Shown here piece after piece: positions 1 to 8,436 of a stretch of DNA of 64,000 bases; within the stretch, counting starts at the first letter, position 1, and each line of letters starts with the position of its first letter. Source of the stretch: CAYQJS01 sp964417895. GTDB lineage: Bacteria; Chloroflexota; UBA6077; SHYK01. The translations under genes and the position numbers were made by a program. The stretch covers positions 124,001-188,000 of the forward strand of contig CAYQJS010000001.1 in NCBI GenBank assembly GCA_964417895.1, given 5' to 3'. The notes under the pieces are model-generated. The model searched no databases and had not been told where the DNA came from. It worked only from the letters and a program-made list of their open reading frames with translations.

Positions 1-428
1 GCCATATGGCGTCCCGCCAGCCTCGGATAGTCCCCGACCCTCCCTTCGGCGCGGAGGCTGTCGTAGAGCAGCGCTGTGTCGGCGCCGCTGAAAAACGTGA
101 AGGACACGCCCCACGCGATGAACCCTAGCACGAAGATAGGGGACAGAACCTCGGCCGTGAGCGCGAACATGGACGCGCTCAGGAGCGCGGCGCCGACAAT
201 GAGCGAGGACTTCCGCCCGAGACGGTCGGCGAAGGCGCCCGTGGGTACCTCGGCGAAAGCCATCAGGACCCAGCCGATTGCGTCCAGGACTCCGATTTGC
301 GTAAGAGTCAGCCCCCGCTGCTGAAAGTAGATCACCCAGATGGGCATCCACAGATAGAACTGCACGAAGGCGTCGAAGACGAAGAAACGTGGGATGTTGC
401 CGCCGTAGGACACGCTAATTGGCTTCAG
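1..428 (-). CDS. MFS transporter, N-terminal part (runs off window)
   Basis: The reverse strand encodes about 140 residues with at least three hydrophobic helices and the classic MFS loop motif between helices 2 and 3 (GAFADRLGRKSSL), so this is the N-terminal part of a major facilitator permease; the rest lies outside the window. A strong Shine-Dalgarno AAGGAGG sits 5 bases before a CTG codon (426-428), and a GTG lies 15 bases further in (411-413). I placed the start at the CTG because of the spacing; the GTG is the alternative. It is divergent from dprA. The substrate cannot be read from the sequence. Confidence 0.75.
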   Translation of the reverse strand, partial: MKPISVSYGGNIPRFFVFDAFVQFYLWMPIWVIYFQQRGLTLTQIGVLDAIGWVLMAFAEVPTGAFADRLGRKSSLIVGAALLSASMFALTAEVLSPIFVLGFIAWGVSFTFFSGADTALLYDSLRAEGRVGDYPRLAGRHM

Positions 429-552
429 CGTCGCCTCCTTGGGCGGATGATCTCGTGACCACGGCCCCCACCCTCTGTACGTCGAGACAGGGAATCCCGC
501 TGCAGGCTCACGCTAGAATAACGCCGCCCTCAACGACACGGAAAAGTCGCAC

Positions 553-1686
553 ATGATCGGGCAACCCGAGCCGCTCCGCGACGCAATGGTCGCGGCCCCT
601 CCCAACGACGAATCCGACGTGGATTACTGGATCGCCCTCACGCGGGTGACCGGTATCGGGCCGCGGCGGTTCGACCTGCTCGTCCAGTCGCTGGGCTCGG
701 CCCGGGCCGTGTGGGCGGCAAATGCCGCCGATCTCGCCGCGGCCGGGCTCGATCGCAGGAGTGCGGAGGCGCTGCTCGCAGCCCGCGGGAAAGTCGATCC
801 GAGCCTGGAGATGCGGCACCTGATTGCCACGGGCGCCTATGCCGTAACGCGGCGTGATGAGCGCTATCCCGCACACCTGGCGGAGATCTACGACCCGCCG
901 CCGGTGCTCTACGTCCGGGGTGAGCTGGACCCACCCGACTGCCCGGCGGTCGCCATCGTCGGAACGCGAGGAGCGACCACCTACGGCAAGATGGCGGCCG
1001 AGCAGATCGCCCGGGGTCTGGCGGAGGCTGGCGTTACCGTCATCAGCGGCCTTGCGCTGGGTATCGACGCGGCTGCGCACCGAGGCGCCCTGGATGGTGG
1101 CGGGCGGACCATCGCCGTCCTGGGCAATGGTCTGGACCGGGTCTATCCGTCTCAGCACGCCCATCTGGCCCGGCAGATCGCCGAGCGCGGGGCACTCGTT
1201 ACCGAGTTCCCGCTCGGTACGAAACCGGATGCGACTAATTTCCCACGCCGCAACCGCCTCATCTCGGGCCTGTCGTCTGGTACGCTAGTGGTCGAAGCAG
1301 GGGAGCGGAGTGGCGCGCTGATCACCGCCGCCTTCGCCGCCGAGCAGGGCCGTGACGTGCTCGCGGTGCCGGGCAGTATCTTCAGTCCGGCGAGCCGCGG
1401 CGCGAACAGTCTGATTCGGGATGGGGCGACGCCCGTGACGTGCGCCGAGGATGTGCTGGCCGAGCTGGCGCCCGGCCACGCTCCGAGGCAGCTCACCGTG
1501 GGAGACATCCTCCCCGTCGACGCGACCGAGCGCGCTCTGCTCGACGTGCTGAGCGCGGAGCCGACGCACATCGACGAGATCGCTCGGGCAGCATCGCTCC
1601 CCATGTCCCTGGTCAGCTCGACGCTGGCGATGATGGAGTTGAAGGGTCTGGTGCGCCAGACCGGCGGCATGAGCTACGTGAAATAA
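553..1686 (+). CDS. dprA: DNA processing protein DprA/Smf
   Basis: A 377-residue protein of typical DprA length. It has an N-terminal helix-hairpin-helix-like region (residues ~25-80, VTGIGPRRF). The Rossmann-like DNA-binding core starts at AIVGTRG (134-140) and continues through SGLALGIDAAAH and the NFPRRNRLISGLS motif. A C-terminal winged-helix domain spans ~305-377. DprA loads RecA onto incoming single-stranded DNA during transformation; no other competence gene is visible here. It lies 48 bases upstream of topA, an arrangement common in bacteria. The start at 553 has only a weak ribosome-binding site. Confidence 0.93.
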   Translation: MIGQPEPLRDAMVAAPPNDESDVDYWIALTRVTGIGPRRFDLLVQSLGSARAVWAANAADLAAAGLDRRSAEALLAARGKVDPSLEMRHLIATGAYAVTRRDERYPAHLAEIYDPPPVLYVRGELDPPDCPAVAIVGTRGATTYGKMAAEQIARGLAEAGVTVISGLALGIDAAAHRGALDGGGRTIAVLGNGLDRVYPSQHAHLARQIAERGALVTEFPLGTKPDATNFPRRNRLISGLSSGTLVVEAGERSGALITAAFAAEQGRDVLAVPGSIFSPASRGANSLIRDGATPVTCAEDVLAELAPGHAPRQLTVGDILPVDATERALLDVLSAEPTHIDEIARAASLPMSLVSSTLAMMELKGLVRQTGGMSYVK

Positions 1687-1734
1687 CTTGGTGTGGGTAT
1701 AGCGTTTACCCATCAACCTCCCATGGAGCAGTGA

Positions 1735-3948
1735 GTGGCAGACAGACTCGTGATCGTGGAATCGCCGGCGAAGGCGAGGACCATCGAGAAATACCTGGGG
1801 CGCGACTACGCGGTCCGAGCGTCGCTCGGGCACATACGCGACCTGCCCAAAAGCAAGCTCGGCGTGGATGTCGACGACGACTTCCGCCCGCAATACCTCG
1901 TGCCGCGCGACAAGACGAAGACCCTCAAGGCGCTCAAGAGCGAGGCCCAGCGCGCCCGGGAGATCTTCTTGGCGACGGACCCTGACCGCGAGGGTGAGGC
2001 CATCGCCTGGCACCTGGCGGAGACCATCGATCCCGGTGACCGCCCGGTCCGCCGCGTTGAGTTCCACGAGATCACTCGGGACGCGGTGCAGAACGCCATG
2101 CTCCAGCCCCGGAGCATCGACTACAAGCGGGTAGATGCGCAGCAGGCGCGGCGTGTTCTCGACCGCCTGGTGGGCTACAAGATAAGCCCCCTTCTCTGGA
2201 AGAAGGTCAAGAGCGGGCTCTCGGCCGGGCGCGTGCAGTCGGCAGCGCTTCGCCTGGTAGTGGAGCGTGAGCGGGAGATCACCAGCTTCGACCCAGTCGA
2301 GTACTGGTCAATTGAAGCAGAGCTGGCCAAACAGCACGTTCGCGTCCGAGGGCGGCCCCAGAGCTTCGTGGCGAGCCTGGTAGAGATCAAAGGGCAGAAG
2401 GCCGAGATCGGCGATGAGGCCCAGGCATCCGCCATCGCGGCGGATCTCGACGGCGCCGCTTACCGCATCGAGAGCGTGCGGCGGCGTGAGCAGCAGCGCA
2501 ATCCTCCGGCGCCGTTCACGACGAGCACACTACAGCAAGAGGCTTACCGCCGGCTCAGCTTCACGGCCAAGCGCACGATGCTGGTAGCCCAGCAGCTCTA
2601 CGAGGGCATCGACGTCGCGGGCGGGGAGAGCGTGGGCCTCATTACGTACATGCGGACGGACTCCACCGTCGTCGCCCAGAGCGCCATTGACGAAGCGCGA
2701 CGATACGTCCAGGAGCAGCATGGCGGCGACATGCTGAGCGACGCCCCGCGAACGTATCAGACGAGGAGCCGCTTGGCGCAGGAGGCGCACGAAGCCATCC
2801 GCCCCACCTCGGCCTACCGGCGGCCCGACGACATCAGCCGTTTCCTGTCGCGGGAGCAGATGCGCCTCTACGATCTCATCTGGAAGCGGTTCGTCGCCAC
2901 TCAGATGGCGGCAGCCCGTATCGAGATCACGACGGTGGATGTGCTCGCCACTCCCTCGTCCCCGGCAGGGGGTGAGGGGGCCGCCCCCCTCCCTAGCCCT
3001 CCCCCTCGGAGGGGGGAGGGGACCGCCTACAGGTTTCGTGCGTCGGGATCCACCATGCAATTCAAGGGCTTCCTCGCGCTCTACAGCGAGTCGCGCGACG
3101 AGGACGCCGCTGCGAGCGATGAGGACCGCAAGCCGCTGCCGCCCCTGGCTGATGGTGAGCCGCTCGATCTCGTGGCGCTGACCCCCGAGCAGCATTTCAC
3201 GCAGCCCCCGCCCCGCTATTCCGAGGCGAGCCTGGTGAAGATGCTGGAAGAGCGGGGCATCGGCCGGCCGAGCACCTATGCCCCGACGCTCTCAACTCTC
3301 GAGGAGCGCGGCTACGTCGTACGAGCCGACAAACGGCTCGAGCCGACGGAGCTGGGGACCATCGTCAACGACCTGCTGGTCGAGCACTTCCCGAAGGTCG
3401 TGGACATTGATTTCACCGCCAATATGGAGGAGCGCCTCGACGACATTGCGCAGGGCAGGCTGGAATGGGTGCCGGTCATGCGCGAGTTCTACGGGCCGTT
3501 CGCGCTAACGCTCCGCACCGCCGAGCAGGAGATGGAGCACGTGCAGCCTCCCGTCGAGGCGGCGGGCGAGACCTGTGAGAAGTGCGGCCGCGAGATGGTG
3601 ATCAAGCTGGGGCGCTACGGGAAGTTCATCGCGTGTCCGGGCTTCCCGTCGTGTCGCAACGCAAAGCCGCTCCTGGTGAAACTTGGGGTCCCATGTCCCG
3701 AGTGCGAGGCCGACATCGTGGAGCGCCGCACGCGCAAACGCCGCGTTTTCTACGGGTGCTCTCGCTACCCCGAGTGCCAGTGGACCTCGTGGAATCGACC
3801 GCTCCGCCAGCCGTGCCCCGCCTGCGGCGGCCTGCTGGTGGAGGCCGGCCGCGACCGGGGAAAGTGCACGGTGTGCGGCACGACGGTCTCGGTCGCCCAG
3901 CCGAGCGACGGCCAGACGCTGGAGGCGACATCGCGGGAGGGGCGATGA
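1735..3948 (+). CDS. topA: DNA topoisomerase I (type IA)
   Basis: A 737-residue type IA topoisomerase that relaxes negative supercoils. The TOPRIM domain is at the N-terminus (LVIVESPAKARTIEKYLG) with the metal-binding DPDREGEAIAWHL near residues 82-94. The catalytic tyrosine is Tyr305 in ITYMRTDS. At least three cysteine zinc ribbons follow from ~613 to the end. The start is GTG at 1735, preceded by GGAGCAGT. An insertion of ~20 residues (about 410-430, APLPSPPPRRGEG) is encoded by a GC-rich palindromic repeat found elsewhere in the window. The stop codon overlaps the next start as ATGA. Confidence 0.96.
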   Translation: MADRLVIVESPAKARTIEKYLGRDYAVRASLGHIRDLPKSKLGVDVDDDFRPQYLVPRDKTKTLKALKSEAQRAREIFLATDPDREGEAIAWHLAETIDPGDRPVRRVEFHEITRDAVQNAMLQPRSIDYKRVDAQQARRVLDRLVGYKISPLLWKKVKSGLSAGRVQSAALRLVVEREREITSFDPVEYWSIEAELAKQHVRVRGRPQSFVASLVEIKGQKAEIGDEAQASAIAADLDGAAYRIESVRRREQQRNPPAPFTTSTLQQEAYRRLSFTAKRTMLVAQQLYEGIDVAGGESVGLITYMRTDSTVVAQSAIDEARRYVQEQHGGDMLSDAPRTYQTRSRLAQEAHEAIRPTSAYRRPDDISRFLSREQMRLYDLIWKRFVATQMAAARIEITTVDVLATPSSPAGGEGAAPLPSPPPRRGEGTAYRFRASGSTMQFKGFLALYSESRDEDAAASDEDRKPLPPLADGEPLDLVALTPEQHFTQPPPRYSEASLVKMLEERGIGRPSTYAPTLSTLEERGYVVRADKRLEPTELGTIVNDLLVEHFPKVVDIDFTANMEERLDDIAQGRLEWVPVMREFYGPFALTLRTAEQEMEHVQPPVEAAGETCEKCGREMVIKLGRYGKFIACPGFPSCRNAKPLLVKLGVPCPECEADIVERRTRKRRVFYGCSRYPECQWTSWNRPLRQPCPACGGLLVEAGRDRGKCTVCGTTVSVAQPSDGQTLEATSREGR
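2965..3024. repeat. palindromic repeat inserted in-frame in topA
   Basis: The stretch CCCTCCCTAGCCCTCCCCCT followed by GGAGGGGGGAGGGG can fold into a hairpin. It matches the element at 3961-3998, which differs mainly in reading TAACC instead of TAGCC. It is carried in-frame inside topA, giving a proline/glycine-rich loop. Confidence 0.8.
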
Positions 3949-5368
3949 CGTCGGAGAATACCCCCCTCCCTAACCCTCCCCCTCAAGGGGGGAGGGAACA
4001 ATCCCAACCTCCCGCCCCCTCTCCTCAGCAGAGGAACAGGGGGACAGCGCAAACTCCCTCCCTCTCAGCGGGGGAGGGTCGGGGAGCGGGTGACCGCGCG
4101 AGAGCACGAACTGTCCAATCGCCTTCTCGCCTGCAGCGCCTGCGCCAGGGCATGGCGCAGGCGGAGCTGCCCGCCTTGCTCGTCTCCCAACCGGAATCGC
4201 GACGCTATCTGAGCGGTTACGCGGCCAAAGACCTCCCTCCTCGCGATTCCGGCGGGTATCTGTTCATCACTGAGGACCGCCAGTACCTCTTGACGGACCC
4301 GCGGACCGAGGGGCAGGCGGCGGCCGAGGCGCCCTCTTTCGAGCTGCGCGTCTACCGGAGCGGAGCGCCCATGTCCAATGCGCTGCGCGAGCTGGTAGCC
4401 GAGACCCGTGTGCGGACGGTCGGTTTCGACGCCGGCTACGTGTCCTACGCGCTGTGGCGAGAGCTGAGCGACAAGCTGGAAGGGGCCGCCGCGCTCACGC
4501 CGGCGCCGGATCTGGTGGACCGGCTGCGCATGGTCAAGGACGCGAACGAGATCGTGGCCCTACGCGCCTCCATTGCTTTGAACGACGCCGCGTTTGCGCA
4601 TCTCGCCCGAACGGTGCGCGTCGGTATCACCGAGATGGAGCTGGCCTGGGAGATGGAGAATTTCGTCAGGACTCATGGCGCGGAGGGGCTGGCTTTCGAC
4701 CCCATCACCGTCGCCGGGCCCAACAGCGCGATCCCGCACGCAGTCCCCTCACCCAGACCCGTGGGCAGCCACGAGCTAGTATTGTTCGACATGGGCGCGC
4801 GTCTTGGCGGATACTGCTCCGACATGACACGCACGTTCTGCATCGATGCGGTTCCCGCTCAGCTCGGCGACGCCTGGCAGGTTGTCCTCGACGCCCAGCA
4901 GGAGGCAGTGGCGGGAGTGCGGCCGGGGATGACGGGCGCCGCGGTCGATGCCATCGCCAGGGACGCGATCACGCAACGAGGCTTCGGCGAGGCCTTCATC
5001 CACGGGACCGGCCACGGCATCGGCCTGGAAGTGCACGAGCCACCGTGGCTGACACCGACGAGGGGCGTGGACGTGCTTGAGCCGGGCATGGTTTTCAGTA
5101 TCGAGCCCGGCATCTACCTTCAGGGTCGCGGCGGGGTCCGCATCGAGGACCTCGTGCTGCTCACGGAGCGCGGTGCGGAGGTGCTGTCGCGCTCTCCCAC
5201 GAAGCTTCATCTCGCGGAGGTCCTACACGATCTTGCCTCACCCGCTCGTCCTGAGCCTGTGGTTCGACAGGCTCACCACGAGCGGACCCCCGCTCATCCT
5301 GAGCTTGTCGAAGGACAGGCTCACCACGAGCGGACCCCCGCTCATCCTGAGCTTGTCGAAGGACAGGC
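3945..5368 (+). CDS. M24 family metallopeptidase (aminopeptidase P / Xaa-Pro dipeptidase-like), 3' end in gap
   Basis: A pita-bread-fold peptidase that removes N-terminal residues next to proline. The metal-ligand blocks are present: FDMGARLGGYCSDMTRTF (from residue ~281), GTGHGIGLEVHEPP (~354) and FSIEPGIYLQGRGGVRIEDL. The ATG overlaps the topA stop (ATGA). The first ~55 residues are encoded by palindromic repeats, so an original start may lie further in, for example the ATG at 4152 (MAQAELPALLVS). The natural C-terminus should lie near 5235, but the frame continues into 48-bp tandem repeats and the N gap, so the stop is not seen. Confidence 0.85.
3961..4088. repeat. cluster of GC-rich palindromic repeats at the topA/M24 junction
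   Basis: Two hairpin-forming elements lie back to back. The first is CCCCCCTCCCTAACCCTCCC followed by CCTCAAGGGGGGAGGG; the second is CCCCCTCTCCTCAGCAGAGG followed by a CCCTCCCTCTCAGCGGGGGA-type arm. The first is the sister of the copy inside topA. They are read through as the N-terminus of the M24 peptidase. Confidence 0.75.
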
Positions 5369-5481
5369 NNNNNNNNNNNNNNNNNNNNNNNNNNNNNNNN
5401 NNNNNNNNNNNNNNNNNNNNNNNNNNNNNNNNNNNNNNNNNNNNNNNNNNNNNNNNNNNNNNNNNNNNTCACCACGAGCGG
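5241..5481. repeat. 48-bp-period repeat encoding HPELVEGQAHHERTPA
   Basis: Units begin near 5243, 5291 and 5339 and resume after the N run. Each carries CATCCTGAGCTTGTCGAAGG and GGCTCACCACGAGCGG, which pair as an imperfect palindrome. The period of 48 keeps the reading frame, giving 16-residue units at the end of the M24 gene. The scaffold gap lies inside the array, so copy number is unknown. Confidence 0.9.
5369..5468. other. assembly gap (100 N)
   Basis: Exactly 100 unknown bases, the usual placeholder length for an unsized scaffold gap. It breaks the end of the M24 peptidase gene and the repeat array. Any protein model that reads across it into efp is an artefact. Confidence 0.99.
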
Positions 5482-5501
5482 CAATCTCCCGGAGGTCCTC
5501 G

Positions 5502-6062
5502 TTGATCTCGACCGGTGATCTCAAAAAAGGCGTCGTCATCGAAATAGAAAAGCAGCTCTTTCAGGTGCTGGACTACCAGCACATCAAGATGGGCCGGGGC
5601 AGCGCCCAGGTGAGGATGCGCCTGCGCAACGTGCGCAGCGGGGCGGTCATCGAGCGAACGGTGCAGGCCGGCGAGAAGTGGCCTCGCGTGCGGCTTGAGC
5701 ACCGCACGGTGCAGTATTTGTACGAGGACTCGCCCAACTACGTGTTCATGGACCAGGAGAACTTCGACCAGATGGCCCTGGGACGGGACAAGCTGGGCGA
5801 CGCCATCAACTACCTGAAGGACGGCATCGAGATGGAGCTCCTCATGCACGAGGACGAGCCCATCGGCGTCGAGCTGCCCATCACTGTGGAGCTTCGGATC
5901 GAACAAACGGAGCCGGGGTTCCGTGGCGACACGGCGACTGGCGGCACCAAACCCGCGACCTTGGAGTCGGGGCTAGTGGTGAATGTGCCACTGTTCGTGA
6001 GCTCCGGCGAGACGATTCGCGTGGATACCCGAACAGGCACGTACATCGAACGCGTGAGCTAG
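5502..6062 (+). CDS. efp: Translation elongation factor P
   Basis: A 186-residue EF-P of normal length, which relieves ribosome stalling at polyproline. It has the N-terminal KOW-like domain followed by two OB domains ending in VDTRTGTYIERV. The start is a TTG at 5502 (ISTGDLKKG follows), chosen because GGAGG lies 6 bases upstream and the family begins MISTGDLKKG. The loop tip reads IKMGRGSA, so residue 32 is arginine rather than the modified lysine of the E. coli type. No EF-P modification gene is visible in the window. The sequence upstream is the repeat array. Confidence 0.95.
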   Translation: MISTGDLKKGVVIEIEKQLFQVLDYQHIKMGRGSAQVRMRLRNVRSGAVIERTVQAGEKWPRVRLEHRTVQYLYEDSPNYVFMDQENFDQMALGRDKLGDAINYLKDGIEMELLMHEDEPIGVELPITVELRIEQTEPGFRGDTATGGTKPATLESGLVVNVPLFVSSGETIRVDTRTGTYIERVS

Positions 6063-6129
6063 GGGTCATTGCGCATGAACGTGGGCGTTACCGTGGCCCC
6101 CACATCCGCCCGGACGCGTTCAGCCAGAT

Positions 6130-6247
6130 CCCTCTCCCATCGCAATGGGAGAGGTTAGAGGTGAGGGCCCCCTGCCGAACCCTAGTATCATCGGTCATCG
6201 AGGTCTGCCCTCACCCCACCCCTCTCCCGCTGCGGCAGGAGAGGGAG
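6130..6247. repeat. pair of palindromic repeats between efp and the BCCP-like gene
   Basis: CCCTCTCCCATCGCAATGGG with AGAGG is one hairpin (6130-6155). CACCCCTCTCCCGCTGCGGC with AGGAGAGGG is another (about 6216-6246). Both carry the adjoining GGTGAGGG/CCCTCACC arms typical of dispersed elements. An ATG at 6075 opens a 27-codon frame that ends inside the first element, so the insertion may have displaced the original start of the next gene. Confidence 0.75.
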
Positions 6248-6816
6248 CCCGCCTGCTCGCTCAACCACCGGTGCTCTTGCGCCGACGTGTACTAGCCGTG
6301 GAGGCGGAGCCGCCCGACACCGACCAGGCTGTGCGGGCCGTGGCCGAGGTGCTCGCCGCGGTGCGCGGCAGCACGATCGCCGAAGTCGAAGTCGAATGGG
6401 AGGGCGGCAGCGTTCGCATCCACCGCGAACCGGGCGCGATCGCGGCCTCAGTAGCACGTCCCCAGCCGGACCCCGCGCCCGTCGACGATCGTGTGGTGGT
6501 GAAGTGCGAGCACGTGGGGATCTTCCACGCGGCGCCGGATGCAACCCTCCCGGCGCCGGGTGAGCGCGTGGCGGCTGGCGCCCGGCTGGCCGAGATCGAG
6601 ACGCTGGGCATCCGCAGCGCAGTGGTGGCCCCCATCGAGGGCACGGTCGCTGAAGTGCTGATCGAGGAGGGGCTGCCGGTCGAATACGGGCAGCCGCTGT
6701 TCGTGCTGAGCACGAGCCTCCCACCGATTCCATCTGTCATGCTGAGCGAAGCGAAGCATCCGCTCGCCGGAGGCACGGATTCTTCGCCTTCGGCTGAGAC
6801 TGACAGTATCGAGTAG
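6145..6816 (+). CDS. Biotin-carboxyl-carrier-like protein lacking the biotin lysine
   Basis: The C-terminal ~80 residues form a biotinyl/lipoyl domain (VVVKCEHVGIFHAAPD to VEYGQPLFVL), placed after efp where accB is often found. The biotin acceptor should sit in an EAMKM-type turn; here it reads ETLGI (152-156), so the lysine is replaced by Gly155. It therefore cannot be biotinylated in the usual way, and a role in acetyl-CoA carboxylase is doubtful. The first ~40 residues come from a palindromic repeat, so the true start may be internal. The last ~20 residues are also repeat-derived. It is followed by xseA after 5 bases. Confidence 0.75.
   Translation: MGEVRGEGPLPNPSIIGHRGLPSPHPSPAAAGEGARLLAQPPVLLRRRVLAVEAEPPDTDQAVRAVAEVLAAVRGSTIAEVEVEWEGGSVRIHREPGAIAASVARPQPDPAPVDDRVVVKCEHVGIFHAAPDATLPAPGERVAAGARLAEIETLGIRSAVVAPIEGTVAEVLIEEGLPVEYGQPLFVLSTSLPPIPSVMLSEAKHPLAGGTDSSPSAETDSIE
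6735..6805. repeat. inverted dispersed repeat at the end of the BCCP-like gene
   Basis: TGTCATGCTGAGCGAAGCGA at the left and TTCGCCTTCGGCTGAGACTG at the right are partial inverted copies. The same CTGAGCGAAG/TTCTTCGCC family recurs at 31048-31137. Here it is translated as the C-terminal tail of the BCCP-like protein. Confidence 0.7.
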
Positions 6817-6821
6817 GCGTC

Positions 6822-8138
6822 GTGCAGTCACGGCTCCGACCCGCTCCGAGCACCGCCGGGCCGCCGCAGACGGCCCTGGGAGCCCATTTCTTCCGCGTGC
6901 CAGACCTCGTCGCATGCATTCGCGACCTCCTCGCCGCGGATCCCGTGCTCAGCGACGTGTGGGTCTCCGGCGAGATCGCCGAGCTGACCCAGTCGGCGGC
7001 CGGCCACGTCTACTTCACCATCCGCGATGGAGGAGCCCGCATCCCTGCTGTGATGTTCCGCTCCGCGGCCAGGCGGCAGACGCTGCCGCTCTCCGACGGG
7101 TACTGGGCGCTCGTGCACGGCGCTGTCGGCATCTACGACCAGCGCTCAATCTACCAGCTCGTGGCGGACGTAGTGCTCCCGGGCGACGCGGGGGTGCTCC
7201 GCGCGCAATTCGAGGCACTGCGCCTGCGTCTGGAGCAGGAGGGACTCTTCGCGTCCGAGCGCAAGCGCCCGCTTCCCACCTTCCCGCGGCGCATCGGGGT
7301 GGTAACGTCGGATTCGGGTGCCGTGATCCACGACATGATGCAGATCTGGCAGCGGCGCTACCCTGCCCTGGATATCGTCCTGGCCCCCTCGGCGGTGCAG
7401 GGGGAGGAGGCGCCGCGGCAGCTTGTCGCGGCTTTGGCCCGGCTCGTGGATTTCCACGCGACGCAGCCGCCGGGGGAGGGTCTGGACGCGATCATCCTGG
7501 CCCGCGGCGGCGGGTCGCCGGATGAGCTGGCTTCATTCAACGACGAGCGTGTGGCGCGCGCCATTTTCGGCTCGCCCGTACCCGTCGTGTCGGCTGTGGG
7601 ACACGAGACGGACTACACCATCGCGGATCTGGTGGCCGACGTGCGAGCGCCAACGCCATCCGCCGCCGCGGAGCTGTTGACGCCGGACGGGGCCGAGCTC
7701 CGCCAGACTGTCGACGGCATCGCACAGCGCATGCGGCGGGCGCTCCAACGCCAGCTCGCGATGGCGCGCGGATCGCTTGACGCGTCGCGTCAGCAGCTGG
7801 CGCGACGGTCGCCGGCCCGCCTGGTGGACGAACACCGACGGAGGGTGGACGACGCGCTGGCGCGGGGGACCAGGGCGGCCAGGTCCCTGATGGCCCTCGA
7901 GCGGTCGCGCATCGCCGCCTGCAGGGCCCAGCTCGCCGCGCTCAGTCCCTTGACGACGCTGAGCCGGGGCTATGCCATCGCCAGCCGGGCAGATGACGGC
8001 GCCGTGCTAACGGATGCTCTGCAGGCCGCGGTGGGCGAGCGGATCGCCGTCCGGCTGGCTCGGGGGCGTCTCGTCGGGGAGGTGCTGGAGCGCGAGACCG
8101 GGGGGTTCGCCCCAGGGGAGCCGGCGCATGGAGAATGA
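6822..8138 (+). CDS. xseA: Exodeoxyribonuclease VII large subunit
   Basis: A 438-residue large subunit of exonuclease VII, which degrades single-stranded DNA. The N-terminal OB domain (~20-115) contains VWVSGEIAELTQSAAGHVYF. The catalytic domain contains RIGVVTSDSGAVIHDM, the LARGGGSPDELASFNDE motif and SAVGHETDYTIADLVADVRA. A coiled-coil segment and the C-terminal LSRGYAIASR block complete it. Translation starts at GTG 6822. It overlaps xseB by 11 bases, indicating translational coupling. Confidence 0.96.
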   Translation: MQSRLRPAPSTAGPPQTALGAHFFRVPDLVACIRDLLAADPVLSDVWVSGEIAELTQSAAGHVYFTIRDGGARIPAVMFRSAARRQTLPLSDGYWALVHGAVGIYDQRSIYQLVADVVLPGDAGVLRAQFEALRLRLEQEGLFASERKRPLPTFPRRIGVVTSDSGAVIHDMMQIWQRRYPALDIVLAPSAVQGEEAPRQLVAALARLVDFHATQPPGEGLDAIILARGGGSPDELASFNDERVARAIFGSPVPVVSAVGHETDYTIADLVADVRAPTPSAAAELLTPDGAELRQTVDGIAQRMRRALQRQLAMARGSLDASRQQLARRSPARLVDEHRRRVDDALARGTRAARSLMALERSRIAACRAQLAALSPLTTLSRGYAIASRADDGAVLTDALQAAVGERIAVRLARGRLVGEVLERETGGFAPGEPAHGE

Positions 8139-8346
8139 GGAGGCGGCGCCGGCCACCTTCGAGGAGGCCTACGAGCAGCTCCACAAGGCTATCGAGGAGC
8201 TGGAGGCGGGGCCGCTGCCGCTGGACGCGGCGATGGCTCGCTACGAGGAGGGCGTGCGTCTCGCGCGGCTGTGCAACCAGATGCTCGACAGCGCTGAGCT
8301 GCGCATCCAGCACGTGCTCCGCGAATCGGACGAAGGTAGGCAATAG
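8128..8346 (+). CDS. xseB: Exodeoxyribonuclease VII small subunit
   Basis: A 72-residue helical small subunit with the family signature FEEAYEQLHKAIEELEAGPL and LDAAMARYEEGVRLARLCNQ. The ATG at 8128 overlaps the end of xseA. Subunit stoichiometry in the known enzyme is several small subunits per large one. A dispersed repeat starts just downstream. Confidence 0.95.
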   Translation: MENEEAAPATFEEAYEQLHKAIEELEAGPLPLDAAMARYEEGVRLARLCNQMLDSAELRIQHVLRESDEGRQ

Positions 8347-8357
8347 GCAACAGGACC

Positions 8358-8414
8358 CCCTCTTCCTCTGGAAGAGAGCCTGCCCTGAGCCTGCCGAAGG
8401 GGTTGGGGTGAGGG
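8358..8414. repeat. dispersed palindromic repeat downstream of xseB
   Basis: CCCTCTTCCTCTGGAAGAGA is a short hairpin, followed by CCTGAGCCTGCCGAAGGGG, a degenerate relative of the CCTGAGCTTGTCGAAGG repeat at 5241. It ends in TTGGGGTGAGGG. It lies 20 bases past the 3' end of the convergent WYL gene. Confidence 0.65.
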
Positions 8415-8436
8415 CGTTCCTCTTACTGCTCGCGCC

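Noticed and set aside
508..1164. Long antisense frames over dprA, xseA, the SBP and MmgE genes
   Set aside because: High-GC DNA yields long open antisense frames. None has domain motifs, and the sense frames are well supported.
5241..5481. Possible CRISPR array
   Set aside because: The units are directly adjacent 48-bp repeats without unique spacers and are a known type of dispersed palindrome; no cas gene is present.
3582..6062. One 826-residue open frame joining topA tail, M24 peptidase and EF-P
   Set aside because: It exists only because the 100 N keep the frame open. EF-P has its own ribosome-binding site and TTG start at 5502, and the M24 gene has its own ATG overlapping the topA stop.
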